A stretch of 14,047 bases of DNA from Deltaproteobacteria bacterium (GTDB lineage Bacteria; Desulfobacterota; Syntrophia; Syntrophales; UBA2210). Position numbers and translations under genes: made by a program. Positions 6,953 through 13,717 of the stretch are shown here, piece by piece; position 1 is the first letter of the stretch; every line of letters starts with the position of its first letter. The notes under the pieces are model-generated. The model did not search any database. It had not been told where the DNA came from and saw nothing but the letters and a program-made list of their open reading frames with translations. The stretch covers positions 1-14,047 of the forward strand of contig JAFDAR010000049.1 of the NCBI GenBank assembly GCA_019313735.1. Reading direction: 5' to 3'.

Positions 6953-6981
6953 CCTATAACACAGTGGTTTTGTGAAGTCAA
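6953..6981 (-). promoter_or_regulatory. Candidate promoter of atpZ-atpI-atpB
   Basis: On the minus strand, TTGACT (6981-6976), a 17-nt spacer and TATAGG (6958-6953). The start point would fall only a few bases before the chosen atpZ ATG, implying a very short leader, which weakens the call. The unit could instead be read from ahbA, 66 nt upstream. Confidence 0.3.
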
Positions 6982-7008
6982 TCAATATTGAGGGCTCCGA
7001 ACCCCCTA

Positions 7009-7455
7009 TTACAGCCTGAATCTCGCGTCGATCTTCAATCTGCGTTTGACCGGCATGTTGATAATATTGCTGATGCCGGTCTCCCGCGAAATATCCGACA
7101 GTGACTTTTCAATCTCATTTTCAGTGGGCGCTATAAATGTGAACCAAACATTATATTCATAGTCCCTCAGATAATTATGGGTGACACCCCTGTACGAATT
7201 GACAATATCCACAAACTTCTCCAGCCTGTCGGCGGGCACCTTCGCGGCACACAATGTACTCGTGAACCCAAGATTTCCGGTATCAAAAACAGCGCCTATC
7301 CTGCGGATAATGCCTTCGTTTTTAAGCCTGCCGATACGTTTCAAGGTATCATCCTCATCGATACCAACCCGAGCGCCCAGAGTCCTAAACGGCCTCGCGT
7401 CGAGGGGGAAACCGTCCTGTATTATATTGAGAATTTCCCTGTCCAGACGATCCAT
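7009..7455 (-). CDS. ahbA: Siroheme decarboxylase subunit AhbA (AsnC/Lrp-like fold)
   Basis: With AhbB, this protein removes two acetate carboxyls from siroheme to give 12,18-didecarboxysiroheme on the alternative haem route of sulfate reducers and methanogens. From the ATG at 7453-7455 it has 148 residues, beginning MDRLDREILNIIQ, which is where family members start. An ATG at 7489-7491 would add 12 residues but is encoded in a repeat sequence and neither start has a clear ribosome site. An amino-terminal winged-helix region (GRLKNEGIIRRIGAVFD) is followed by the domain with the family motif THNYLRD and YNVWFT. The carboxy end KRRLKIDARFRL suits the family. The partner gene ahbB is about 5 kb away at 12546-12997. 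Gene order comEA-ahbA-atpZ is on one strand. Confidence 0.85.
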   Translation of the reverse strand: MDRLDREILNIIQDGFPLDARPFRTLGARVGIDEDDTLKRIGRLKNEGIIRRIGAVFDTGNLGFTSTLCAAKVPADRLEKFVDIVNSYRGVTHNYLRDYEYNVWFTFIAPTENEIEKSLSDISRETGISNIINMPVKRRLKIDARFRL

Positions 7456-7468
7456 AATAATTTCAATT

Positions 7469-7491
7469 TCCACTTTTTTATAACCCGTCAT
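7469..7491. repeat. Inverted repeat flanking comEA, arm 1
   Basis: The minus-strand sequence TGACGGGTTATAAAAAA followed by GTGGA is repeated in opposite orientation at 7814-7836, with 17 identical bases and then one extra C. This arm covers the first possible start of ahbA. Confidence 0.45.
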
Positions 7492-7511
7492 CCGGTGTTA
7501 TGTAAACCAGT

Positions 7512-7793
7512 CTATTTTACTGTAATTACATTCTTATTTAGTTCCAAAATCTTAGCCCCAATTCCCTTCACCATCAGAATGTCTTCCACCTTCACAAAAG
7601 GGCCGTTGGCTTCTCTGTACTGCACTATCCTTTCAGCGTACTTCGGCCCAATTCCATTCAGATTGGCCAGCTCTTCCACTGTGGCAGTATTGATGTTGAT
7701 TTTTCCCCCTTCATCAGCCAGCGCAAGAGGGACCATTGATATCACAAACAAAACCACAACCAGAAATACAAGCTTTCTTTTACAATTCTTCAT
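7512..7793 (-). CDS. ComEA-like secreted helix-hairpin-helix DNA-binding protein
   Basis: A 93-residue protein. The start is the ATG at 7791-7793, which has AAGGAGG 6 nt upstream; an in-frame TTG two codons earlier abuts the ribosome site. Residues 1-27 form a signal peptide or membrane anchor (KNCKRK, then VFLVVVLFVISMVPLALA). The remainder is a double helix-hairpin-helix module: ININTATVEELANLNGIGP and, after ERIVQYREANGPF, VEDILMVKGIGAK. ComEA relatives bind double-stranded DNA outside the membrane in natural transformation; many short ComEA-like proteins occur without other competence genes, and none is seen here, so a role in DNA uptake is uncertain. Confidence 0.85.
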   Translation of the reverse strand: MKNCKRKLVFLVVVLFVISMVPLALADEGGKININTATVEELANLNGIGPKYAERIVQYREANGPFVKVEDILMVKGIGAKILELNKNVITVK

Positions 7794-7813
7794 ATTCAAC
7801 CTCCTTAGTCCAG

Positions 7814-7836
7814 TGACGGGTTATAAAAAACGTGGA
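7814..7836. repeat. Inverted repeat flanking comEA, arm 2
   Basis: TGACGGGTTATAAAAAA on the plus strand, followed by CGTGGA; mate of the arm at 7469-7491. It lies between the comEA ribosome site and the candidate -10 of comEA. Confidence 0.45.
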
Positions 7837-7863
7837 TTATACTGTGGGGAATTAGTGTCACAG
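7836..7863 (-). promoter_or_regulatory. Candidate promoter of comEA-ahbA
   Basis: On the minus strand there is a perfect -10 TATAAT (7841-7836). The best -35 is CTGTGA (7863-7858) with a 16-nt spacer, only 3/6 to consensus. The gap after the UDP-glucuronate decarboxylase gene makes an independent promoter plausible. Confidence 0.35.
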
Positions 7864-7924
7864 ATTAAATATTAACTATTCACAATGATTGTCTTTGGAC
7901 ATCACTGATATAAAACCTAATTAT

Positions 7925-8872
7925 TTAAGATGTTACACCTTCATCCTCTCTAAAATATTGTATTGTTTTTTTGAGGCCTTCTTCCAGGTCGGTTTCCGGT
8001 TCCCATCCAAGTTTTTCTCCGGCCAGTGTGATATCGGGCTGGCGTTGTCTGGGATCGTCCTGCGGGAGGGGGCCGTACACAATTTTTGATTGTGAATCTG
8101 TCAGGTCTATGATTTTCTCGGCCAGCTCGAGCATGCTGAATTCGCCGGGGTTTCCCAGGTTTACGGGACCGATGAAGTCATTTGGACCGTTCATCATCCG
8201 GATCATTCCCTCTATCAGGTCGTCGACATAGCAAAAGGATCGCGTCTGGGTTCCGTCACCAAAGATGGTAATGTCCCGATTGTTCAGGGCCTGAACGATG
8301 AAGTTGCTGACAACCCGGCCGTCGTTCGGGTGCATTCTCGGCCCGTAGGTGTTGAATATCCGGATTACCCTGATGTCGACATTGTTCTGCCGGTGGTAGT
8401 CGAAAAAGAGAGTCTCTGCGCAGCGTTTACCCTCATCATAACAGGATCTTATGCCGATGGTATTGACGTTACCCCAGTAATTTTCGATTTGTGGGTGGAT
8501 GGCGGGGTCTCCGTAGATCTCGCTTGTGGAAGCCTGAAGGATCCTGGCTTTTACCCTTTTTGCCAGCCCAAGCATGTGGATGGCGCCCATGACGCTGGTC
8601 TTGACGGTTTTCACCGGGTTGTACTGGTAGTAAACGGGCGAGGCGGGACAGGCCAGATTGTATATCTGGTCCACTTCGAGGAAGATTGGCTGCACCAGAT
8701 CATGGCGTATCAGCTCGAAGTTGGGTTTTCCAAGGAGGTGGCTCACGTTCTGTTTTCCGCCGGTGAAGAAATTATCCAGGCACAGAACGTCATGGCCCTC
8801 CGCGACCAGCCGATCACAGAGATGTGAACCGAGAAACCCGGCACCGCCGGTAACCAGAATGCGATGTTTCAT
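7925..8872 (-). CDS. UDP-glucuronate decarboxylase (UDP-xylose synthase)
   Basis: A 315-residue extended short-chain dehydrogenase that would convert UDP-glucuronate to UDP-xylose with bound NAD. The Rossmann motif GGAGFLG is at 9-15. The catalytic region has STSEIYGDP (115-123) with Thr116 and Glu118, then SCYDEGKR with Tyr145 and Lys149. IFNTYGPRM and the conserved DDPRQRQPD near the carboxy end are typical of this subfamily rather than of GalE. The length fits soluble bacterial UXS. A weak AGGA lies about 8 nt before the ATG. It is third in a row of three sugar-nucleotide genes on the minus strand, sharing the substrate UDP-glucuronate with the epimerase at 10206-11249. Its product would feed surface polysaccharide or lipopolysaccharide. 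Confidence 0.92.
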   Translation of the reverse strand: MKHRILVTGGAGFLGSHLCDRLVAEGHDVLCLDNFFTGGKQNVSHLLGKPNFELIRHDLVQPIFLEVDQIYNLACPASPVYYQYNPVKTVKTSVMGAIHMLGLAKRVKARILQASTSEIYGDPAIHPQIENYWGNVNTIGIRSCYDEGKRCAETLFFDYHRQNNVDIRVIRIFNTYGPRMHPNDGRVVSNFIVQALNNRDITIFGDGTQTRSFCYVDDLIEGMIRMMNGPNDFIGPVNLGNPGEFSMLELAEKIIDLTDSQSKIVYGPLPQDDPRQRQPDITLAGEKLGWEPETDLEEGLKKTIQYFREDEGVTS

Positions 8873-9051
8873 AATTTTATTCCTATATTCCTAAAGGACT
8901 AAAGGTAATGGTCCTTCTCCCGTTTAGTTGAAGAAGAGGATCCTAAGGATTCCAAGGTTGTCTTTCTTTCATAGCCTTCTGCGCTATATCTTTCTTCCTT
9001 TCACTCGACCCCTCGAACCCTTGACACCTTGAACCCTTCTGATAACTGCAA

Positions 9052-10122
9052 CTAATCGGGAGATGATCCAACACTATTAACGCACCACTTATATGTCTTT
9101 TCTATGCCTTTCTCAAGGGAAGTTTTCGCGATCCAGCCTTTGTCTCGGATTTTGGAGATATCGAGCAGTTTCTTCGGGGTGCCGTCCGGTTTTGTGTCGT
9201 CCCATTCCATCCGGCCTTTGTAGTCTGTAATCCACGATATCATTTTCGCGAGTTCCCTTATGGTTATGTCTTTACCGGCTCCGATGTTAACGAATTCGCC
9301 TGTGTCCTTCGCGTCATAATTTTCCATGAGAAGGACGACGGCGTCGGCCAGATCGTCCGCGTAGAGAAATTCTCTCTGCGGCGCTCCGGTTCCCCACAGG
9401 GTGACTTTGTCGGGGTGGATACCGAATCCCGCGAGGTGCTTTGTGATCAGCTCCGGGTCATCGGGTGAATCCGCCGGCAGGTTGTTCCCGAATCTCTCAA
9501 GGTCGCGCGCGATTGCGCCGTAATCTTCCCGGAAAAGGAGCCCAGCCAGATGGAATCTGCGTATCAGAGCGGGCAGAACATGCGAGGTCTCAAGATCGAA
9601 GTTGTCTTCCGGGCCGTAAAGGTTTGTGGGCATGACGGACATGAAATTTGTCCCGTACTGCTCGTTGTAATACCGGCACAGTTTTATCGCGGCTATCTTC
9701 GCTATGGCATAGGGTTCGTTCGTCGGCTCCAGTTTCGATGTCAGGAGATATTCTTCTCTAAGAGGCTGCGGTGCGCCTCTGGGATAGATGCAGGAGGAGC
9801 CGAGGTTCAGGAGTTTTTTGACTCCATACGCGCGGGAAGCGTGGATAACATTGGCCGCTATCATTGTGTTTTCATAGATAAACTGTGCTTTGTATGTGCT
9901 GTTGGCTAATATCCCCCCAACCTTTGCCGCGCACAGAAAAACGTATTCGGGCCGCTCCTTTTCAAAGAAGTCTTCAACATCCTGCTGCCTCGTGAGGTCA
10001 AGCTCCTCATGAGACCTGAAGATGAGTCTTTTGTACCCGTTCGCTTCAAGCCTTCTTCTAATAGCGGAACCCACCATCCCGCGGTGGCCGGCGATATATA
10101 TCCTGCGGTCTGTCTGGTTCAT
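9052..10122 (-). CDS. fcl: GDP-L-fucose synthase (GDP-4-keto-6-deoxymannose epimerase/reductase)
   Basis: A 356-residue short-chain dehydrogenase that would complete GDP-L-fucose synthesis from GDP-4-keto-6-deoxy-D-mannose using NADPH. The N-terminal nucleotide motif is GHRGMVGSA (12-20). The active-site block LGSSCIYP gives Ser109 and Cys111, followed by YAIAK with Tyr138 and Lys142, and SHVLPALIRR with His182, matching the E. coli enzyme's residues. An insertion of about 35 residues around 195-235 (ARDLERFGNNLPADSPDD) makes it longer than the 321-residue E. coli protein; long forms of this kind exist elsewhere. GAAGGG lies 9 nt before the ATG. The preceding enzyme, GDP-mannose 4,6-dehydratase, is not in the window. 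The 179-nt gap to the decarboxylase gene holds no gene. Confidence 0.93.
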   Translation of the reverse strand: MNQTDRRIYIAGHRGMVGSAIRRRLEANGYKRLIFRSHEELDLTRQQDVEDFFEKERPEYVFLCAAKVGGILANSTYKAQFIYENTMIAANVIHASRAYGVKKLLNLGSSCIYPRGAPQPLREEYLLTSKLEPTNEPYAIAKIAAIKLCRYYNEQYGTNFMSVMPTNLYGPEDNFDLETSHVLPALIRRFHLAGLLFREDYGAIARDLERFGNNLPADSPDDPELITKHLAGFGIHPDKVTLWGTGAPQREFLYADDLADAVVLLMENYDAKDTGEFVNIGAGKDITIRELAKMISWITDYKGRMEWDDTKPDGTPKKLLDISKIRDKGWIAKTSLEKGIEKTYKWCVNSVGSSPD

Positions 10123-10205
10123 TTGGTGTATCCCTTCACCACAACAATTCTCTGTTTCGCTTAATATGACAAGCCTTTGAGCTTTCTCACGAAAATGTCA
10201 ACAAT

Positions 10206-11249
10206 TTAAGATGTACTCCATTGTGTATACCACTTTATGAATCTTCTTATTCCCTCTTCTATCGGCGTTGAGGGTTTGAATCCTGTGTCATCTACAAGGT
10301 CGTCTATGTCGGCAAAGGTCGCGGGAACGTCTCCCGGCTGAAGGGAAAGCATCTTCTTTTCCGCTTTCATCCCGAGGGCGTTTTCAATGATCTCGATAAA
10401 TTTCATGAGTTCAACGGGATTGTTGTTACCGATGTTGTATATCCTGTATGGCGCGAAGCTCGTTCCGGGGTCCGGCCTGTCGCCGCTCCAGTTCGCGTCC
10501 GGCGCCGGAATCCGGTCCATTATCCTGACAATGCCTTCTATTATATCGTCTATGTAAGTAAAGTCTCTCTTCATCCTGCCATGATTATAGATGTCTATCG
10601 GTTTCTTGCTAAGAATGGCGTCGGTGAAGAGAAAGAGTGCCATGTCAGGTCTTCCCCAAGGGCCGTATACCGTGAAGAACCGCAGGCCGGTGCAGGGGAT
10701 TTTGTAGAGGGCCGCATAGGAGTGCGCCATGAGTTCATTCGCTTTTTTCGTGGCGGCGTAGAGACTTACCGGATGATCGACGTTGTGGTGCACTGAAAAG
10801 GGCATCGCGGTATTCGCTCCATAAACGGAGCTGGACGAGGCGAATACGAGGTGCGGGACGTTCCCGCGGCGGCAGCCTTCGAGGATATTGATGAAGCCGA
10901 CAAGGTTGCTCTCCACGTACGCATGCGGATTTTCAAGACTGTAGCGCACACCCGCCTGAGCGGCCAGATGAACGACACGATCAAATGCATGATCGGCAAA
11001 GAGCTTCCCCATACCTTCCCGATCGGATAGATCAAGGCGAACAAAACTAAATTTGTCAAACGGCTTCAGGATATCAAGACGCGCCTCTTTCAACCGCACA
11101 TCATAGTAACTGTTAAGATTGTCAAGGCCGACGACGCTGTAACCGTCATTGAGCAGACGCCTGCACAGGTGAAATCCTATGAAGCCGGCCGCACCGGTAA
11201 CCAGGATGCAATTTTTAGTGTTGAATTTTGAATTTTTAATTTGAAACAC
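10206..11249 (-). CDS. UDP-glucuronate 4-epimerase
   Basis: A 347-residue extended short-chain dehydrogenase of the UDP-glucuronate/UDP-galacturonate 4-epimerase group. The Rossmann motif GAAGFIG is at 19-25. SSSSVYGANTAMPFS (138-152), HPVSLYAATKKANELMAHSY with Tyr164 and Lys168, and RFFTVYGPWGRPDMA (190-204) are hallmarks of the group. It would supply UDP-galacturonate for capsule or lipopolysaccharide. The start is doubtful: the only in-frame start before the Rossmann motif is a GTG at 11249, with GAGG immediately against it. Residues of about 4-13 (IKNSKFNTKN) are encoded by a dispersed AT-rich repeat rather than ordinary coding sequence. It lies downstream of hemL, separated by a 24-bp palindrome. 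Confidence 0.9.
   Translation of the reverse strand: MFQIKNSKFNTKNCILVTGAAGFIGFHLCRRLLNDGYSVVGLDNLNSYYDVRLKEARLDILKPFDKFSFVRLDLSDREGMGKLFADHAFDRVVHLAAQAGVRYSLENPHAYVESNLVGFINILEGCRRGNVPHLVFASSSSVYGANTAMPFSVHHNVDHPVSLYAATKKANELMAHSYAALYKIPCTGLRFFTVYGPWGRPDMALFLFTDAILSKKPIDIYNHGRMKRDFTYIDDIIEGIVRIMDRIPAPDANWSGDRPDPGTSFAPYRIYNIGNNNPVELMKFIEIIENALGMKAEKKMLSLQPGDVPATFADIDDLVDDTGFKPSTPIEEGIRRFIKWYTQWSTS
11209..11241 (-). repeat. 33-bp AT-rich dispersed repeat, copy B, inside a coding start
   Basis: The reverse complement of this stretch matches 5580-5612 at 30 of 33 positions. It encodes residues of about 4-13 of the epimerase, directly before its Rossmann fold. Confidence 0.6.
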
Positions 11250-11284
11250 CTCGACTACAATGTTGATTTATGAATGTTTTAATC

Positions 11285-11308
11285 GGGGACAGGTTTAAAC
11301 CTGTCCCC
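11285..11308. repeat. Perfect 24-bp palindrome, REP-like
   Basis: The half-site GGGGACAGGTTT (11285-11296) is followed directly by its exact reverse complement (11297-11308). It lies 12 nt past the hemL stop and 35 nt before the epimerase start. No T run follows, so it is not an ordinary intrinsic terminator, though it could form a hairpin or cruciform. Similar GGGGACAG-type palindromes are known between genes in anaerobic deltaproteobacteria. Confidence 0.75.
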
Positions 11309-11320
11309 ACTGGTATATCT

Positions 11321-12545
11321 TTATTCTAATACCGCAAGTGTCGTGTCGATATCTTCATCAGTGTGCGCAAGGGAAACAAAAGAAGTCTCGAACTGTGAAG
11401 GGGCAATCATTACTCCCCCCGCCAGCATTTTTCCAAAATGGTGTGAAAAGAGCTCCGTATCACTCTTCGCGGCCGAGGCAAAATCGGTGACGTCTTCCGG
11501 GGTGAAGAAGAGGGTGAACATGGAGCCCACACGGTTTATCCGGTGCGAAATTCCCTTTTCTTCAAATGTTTTTTTGATTCCGGCGCACAGGCGCGCGGTT
11601 TTTTCCTCAAGCGCGTCGTACACGCCGGGTTTTTGCAGGCAGTTGAGGGTCGCGATACCCGCCGCCATGGCGAGGGGATTCCCCGAGAGTGTTCCGGCCT
11701 GATAGACCGGCCCCATCGGTGCCAGCTTCTCCATTATTTCCCTCCTGCCCCCGAAGGCGCCAACCGGGAGACCGCCTCCGATAATTTTCCCGAGACATGT
11801 CAGATCCGGCTCGATGCCGGCAATATTCTGAAAACCGCCATATGTCAGTCTGAAACCGGTGATCACCTCGTCAAATATCAGGAGGATGTCCTTCTCTGCG
11901 GTAATCTCACGCAACCCTTCGAGAAACCCTGGAGCCGGCGGAACAACGCCCATGTTCCCGGCAACCGGTTCAACAATGACACATGCAATATCATCTCCAT
12001 ACAGGTCTACCGCGGACTTTGCCGCTTCGATATCGTTATAGGGAACAGTAAGCGTTAATTTCGCGAGTTCTTCAGGCACGCCGGGACTGCCTGGTATACC
12101 CAGTGTCGCGACGCCCGATCCCGCCTTTACCAGAAGCGAATCGGCATGGCCGTGGTAACACCCCTCGAACTTTATTGATCGCGCTCATCGCGGCCTCTGT
12201 TCCGGAACTGACCATCCGCACCATATCGATCGACGGGATTGCATCGACAATAAGTCTTGCCATCTCTATTTCCATCTCCGTCGGAGCGCCGTAACTTGTG
12301 CCCCTCTCCGCGGCCTGCCTTATCGCGTCCACTACTGTGGGGAAGGCGTGTCCGAGGATCATCGGTCCCCACGAGCCGATGTAGTCTATATATTCTCTCC
12401 TATCAACATCATATACCTTCGAACCGGAGGCCCTGTCTATAAAGGTCGGATCATATCCTACCGCCCCGCAGTCGCGCACGGGGCTGTTCACACCACCCGG
12501 TATGTATTTCTGCGCCTCCTGAAAAAGCGATCTTGACATATCCAT
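11321..12545 (-). pseudogene. hemL: Glutamate-1-semialdehyde 2,1-aminomutase, frameshifted by a small internal deletion
   Basis: HemL makes 5-aminolevulinate, the first committed tetrapyrrole precursor, with pyridoxal phosphate. The amino part is read from the ATG at 12545 (MDMSRSLFQEAQKYIPGGVN) to SSGTEAAMSAI. The rest, from IKFEGCYHGHADSLLVKAG on, is in another frame and runs to the TAA at 11321, with the usual YND, FDEVITGFR and the cofactor lysine in CLGKIIGGG. In the family about 12 residues join MSAI to IKFEG; here a single base (12176) lies between those codons, a net loss of about 35 nt. Restoring it would give about 419 residues, close to the normal size. GGAG lies 9 nt before the start, which follows the ahbB stop directly as TAGATG, so the two were translationally coupled. 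As it stands the product would be truncated. Confidence 0.87.
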
Positions 12546-12997
12546 CTAAAAATACTCCATACTGCTTTTTTTGAATTCCTCAAGACTTCGGAGAATTTTG
12601 TATTTCCTGACACCGATGGTCGAAGAGACACCTGCTGTAAATTCCCCAGATGCACCATTGTGAAGATATTATATACACCCTCAAGGGGAGGAGTCCTCTC
12701 ATAACAATGGGATATCTCTCTGTAAGACGCGAGGAGGGATCCTGCCTCTTCACATCTCTCTTCAGGAACAGCCCAGACGACCATGGCATTCTCGGAGAAA
12801 CCCGCACGCTGGTGTCTCAGTACCGCGCCGAATCTGCGCATGATTCCCTTTTTATTCAACTTTTTCAGGACATCGATTACATCGCTTCCACTTATTCCGA
12901 TTTTTTTTCCGATGGTGTCAAAAGGCCTTTTCTCAAGGGAAACATCTCCCTGTACCTGTTGCGCGACTCTTTTTTCCATATCTGTTATTACAGCCAT
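12546..12997 (-). pseudogene. ahbB: Siroheme decarboxylase subunit AhbB, frameshifted near the carboxy end
   Basis: The partner of AhbA in siroheme decarboxylation. The first frame begins MAVITDMEKRVAQQVQGD and carries the winged-helix part (KKLNKKGIMRRFGAVLRHQ), the family motif SHCYERTPP and YNIFTMVH (His116). Past about 12650 the family-like sequence moves to another frame: GVSSTIGVRKYKIL and RSLEEFKKSSMEYF, ending at the TAG at 12546-12548, which is the expected AhbB carboxy end. Compared with relatives, roughly 6-7 residues (about 19 nt, not a multiple of three) are missing between 12649 and 12636; the exact size is uncertain because the region varies. Read straight through, the first frame runs past the TAG into hemL to 12488 as nonsense. 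GGAAAG lies about 9 nt before the ATG. hemL follows with no gap. Confidence 0.82.
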
Positions 12998-13049
12998 AAT
13001 TCACTACTTTCCGATTGATCATCTCCCGCGGTTTCCATACCACATGCGG

Positions 13050-13077
13050 ATATTTTTTGACAAATATTTCTTGACAA
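13050..13077. repeat. Tandem pair of 14-bp direct repeats
   Basis: ATATTTTTTGACAA (13050-13063) and ATATTTCTTGACAA (13064-13077) are adjacent and match at 13 of 14 positions, each ending in a TTGACA hexamer. They lie between the divergent ahbB and atpE copy 2, so they could be a doubled -35 region or a pair of regulator sites. Confidence 0.5.
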
Positions 13078-13099
13078 CTGTTACCTTCACGATTAGATA
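13071..13099 (+). promoter_or_regulatory. Candidate promoter of atpE copy 2
   Basis: A perfect -35 TTGACA (13071-13076) is followed after 17 nt by TAGATA (13094-13099), only 3/6 to the -10 consensus. The leader would be about 105 nt. No sigma-54 motif is seen here, unlike copy 1. Confidence 0.35.
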
Positions 13100-13210
13100 A
13101 AGCAAGTCGTTTTTTCATGTTAATCCTATTCCGGCGAATAAAGAGAGTCTGGAGCAGGACCGTATCATGGGGAAATCGGCAAATAAATAATACAGAGGAG
13201 GAATTTTATT

Positions 13211-13582
13211 ATGAGGAAATCTTTAAAAGGCATCGCCATTTTCATGATCAGCATGGGGCTTCTGCTTGTAACTGCCGCTATCGCGTTCGCGGCTGAGGCT
13301 TCGCCTGACACCATCGCCAACAACAAGGCACTGGTAATCGCATGCAGCGTTATCGCCGCTGCCATAGCGATGGGATTTGGCGCGATCGGCGCTGGCAGCG
13401 GAATGGGTCAGGCAACTGGTGGCGCTTCAAACGCCGTTGGCAGAAATCCCGATTCGCAGGGAAAAATTATGCTCACCATGCTGGTCGGTATGGCTATGAC
13501 CGAGTCCATCGCTATCTACGCGCTGGTCATATCCCTGGTCATTCTTTATGCAAATCCGTTGATCAAGTACGTGGCCGGATAA
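13211..13582 (+). CDS. atpE: ATP synthase F0 subunit c (proteolipid), copy 2
   Basis: A 123-residue c-ring subunit. It has a signal-peptide-like start (residues 1-28, ending AIAFAAEA), a glycine-rich helix 1 (GFGAIGAGSGMGQ, 55-67), the loop GRNPDSQGK (77-85) and helix 2 with the ion-binding Glu98 in MTESIAIY, ending ILYANP. GAGGAGG lies 9 nt before the ATG. The Na+-ligand glutamine position in helix 1 is methionine, so proton use is more likely. The Gln at residue 67 is two places away from that site. Copy 2 has Thr just before the carboxylate where copy 1 has Ala, and differs at several pore-facing positions. It stands alone with its own terminator. The a-subunit gene is 7 kb away. Confidence 0.95.
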   Translation: MRKSLKGIAIFMISMGLLLVTAAIAFAAEASPDTIANNKALVIACSVIAAAIAMGFGAIGAGSGMGQATGGASNAVGRNPDSQGKIMLTMLVGMAMTESIAIYALVISLVILYANPLIKYVAG

Positions 13583-13606
13583 TAACGCACCCGAAAGGCT
13601 TTATCG

Positions 13607-13647
13607 AAAGAGGGGAGGGACGAATAAAAAGTGTTCCTCCCCTCTTT
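13607..13647 (+). terminator. Terminator of atpE copy 2
   Basis: AAAGAGGGGAGG (13607-13618) and CCTCCCCTCTTT (13636-13647) are perfect complements around a 17-nt loop, beginning 24 nt past the atpE stop. The U run after the stem is short and interrupted (TTT then GTCTTCTATT). Confidence 0.8.
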
Positions 13648-13669
13648 GTCTTCTATTAATGCGCCGTAG

Positions 13670-13691
13670 CGTTGCCCCTCTGTGGGCAACG
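13670..13691. other. 8-bp hairpin between convergent genes
   Basis: CGTTGCCC (13670-13677) pairs perfectly with GGGCAACG (13684-13691) around a 6-nt loop. It lies between atpE copy 2 and the release-factor-like gene that converges on it. No T run follows on either strand, so it could be a backup transcription stop or an unrelated repeat. Confidence 0.4.
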
Positions 13692-13717
13692 TATGGTTCA
13701 AAACTGTTTGGGCTATC

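Noticed and set aside
9004..9038. Degenerate short tandem repeat rich in TCGAACCC/TTGAACCC
   Set aside because: Units vary in length and sequence too much to call a defined repeat or array; kept only as a note for the 179-nt gap between the fucose and xylose genes.
7925..11249. Complete capsule or O-antigen biosynthesis locus
   Set aside because: Only three sugar-nucleotide enzymes are present; no glycosyltransferase, flippase, polymerase or GDP-mannose dehydratase is seen.
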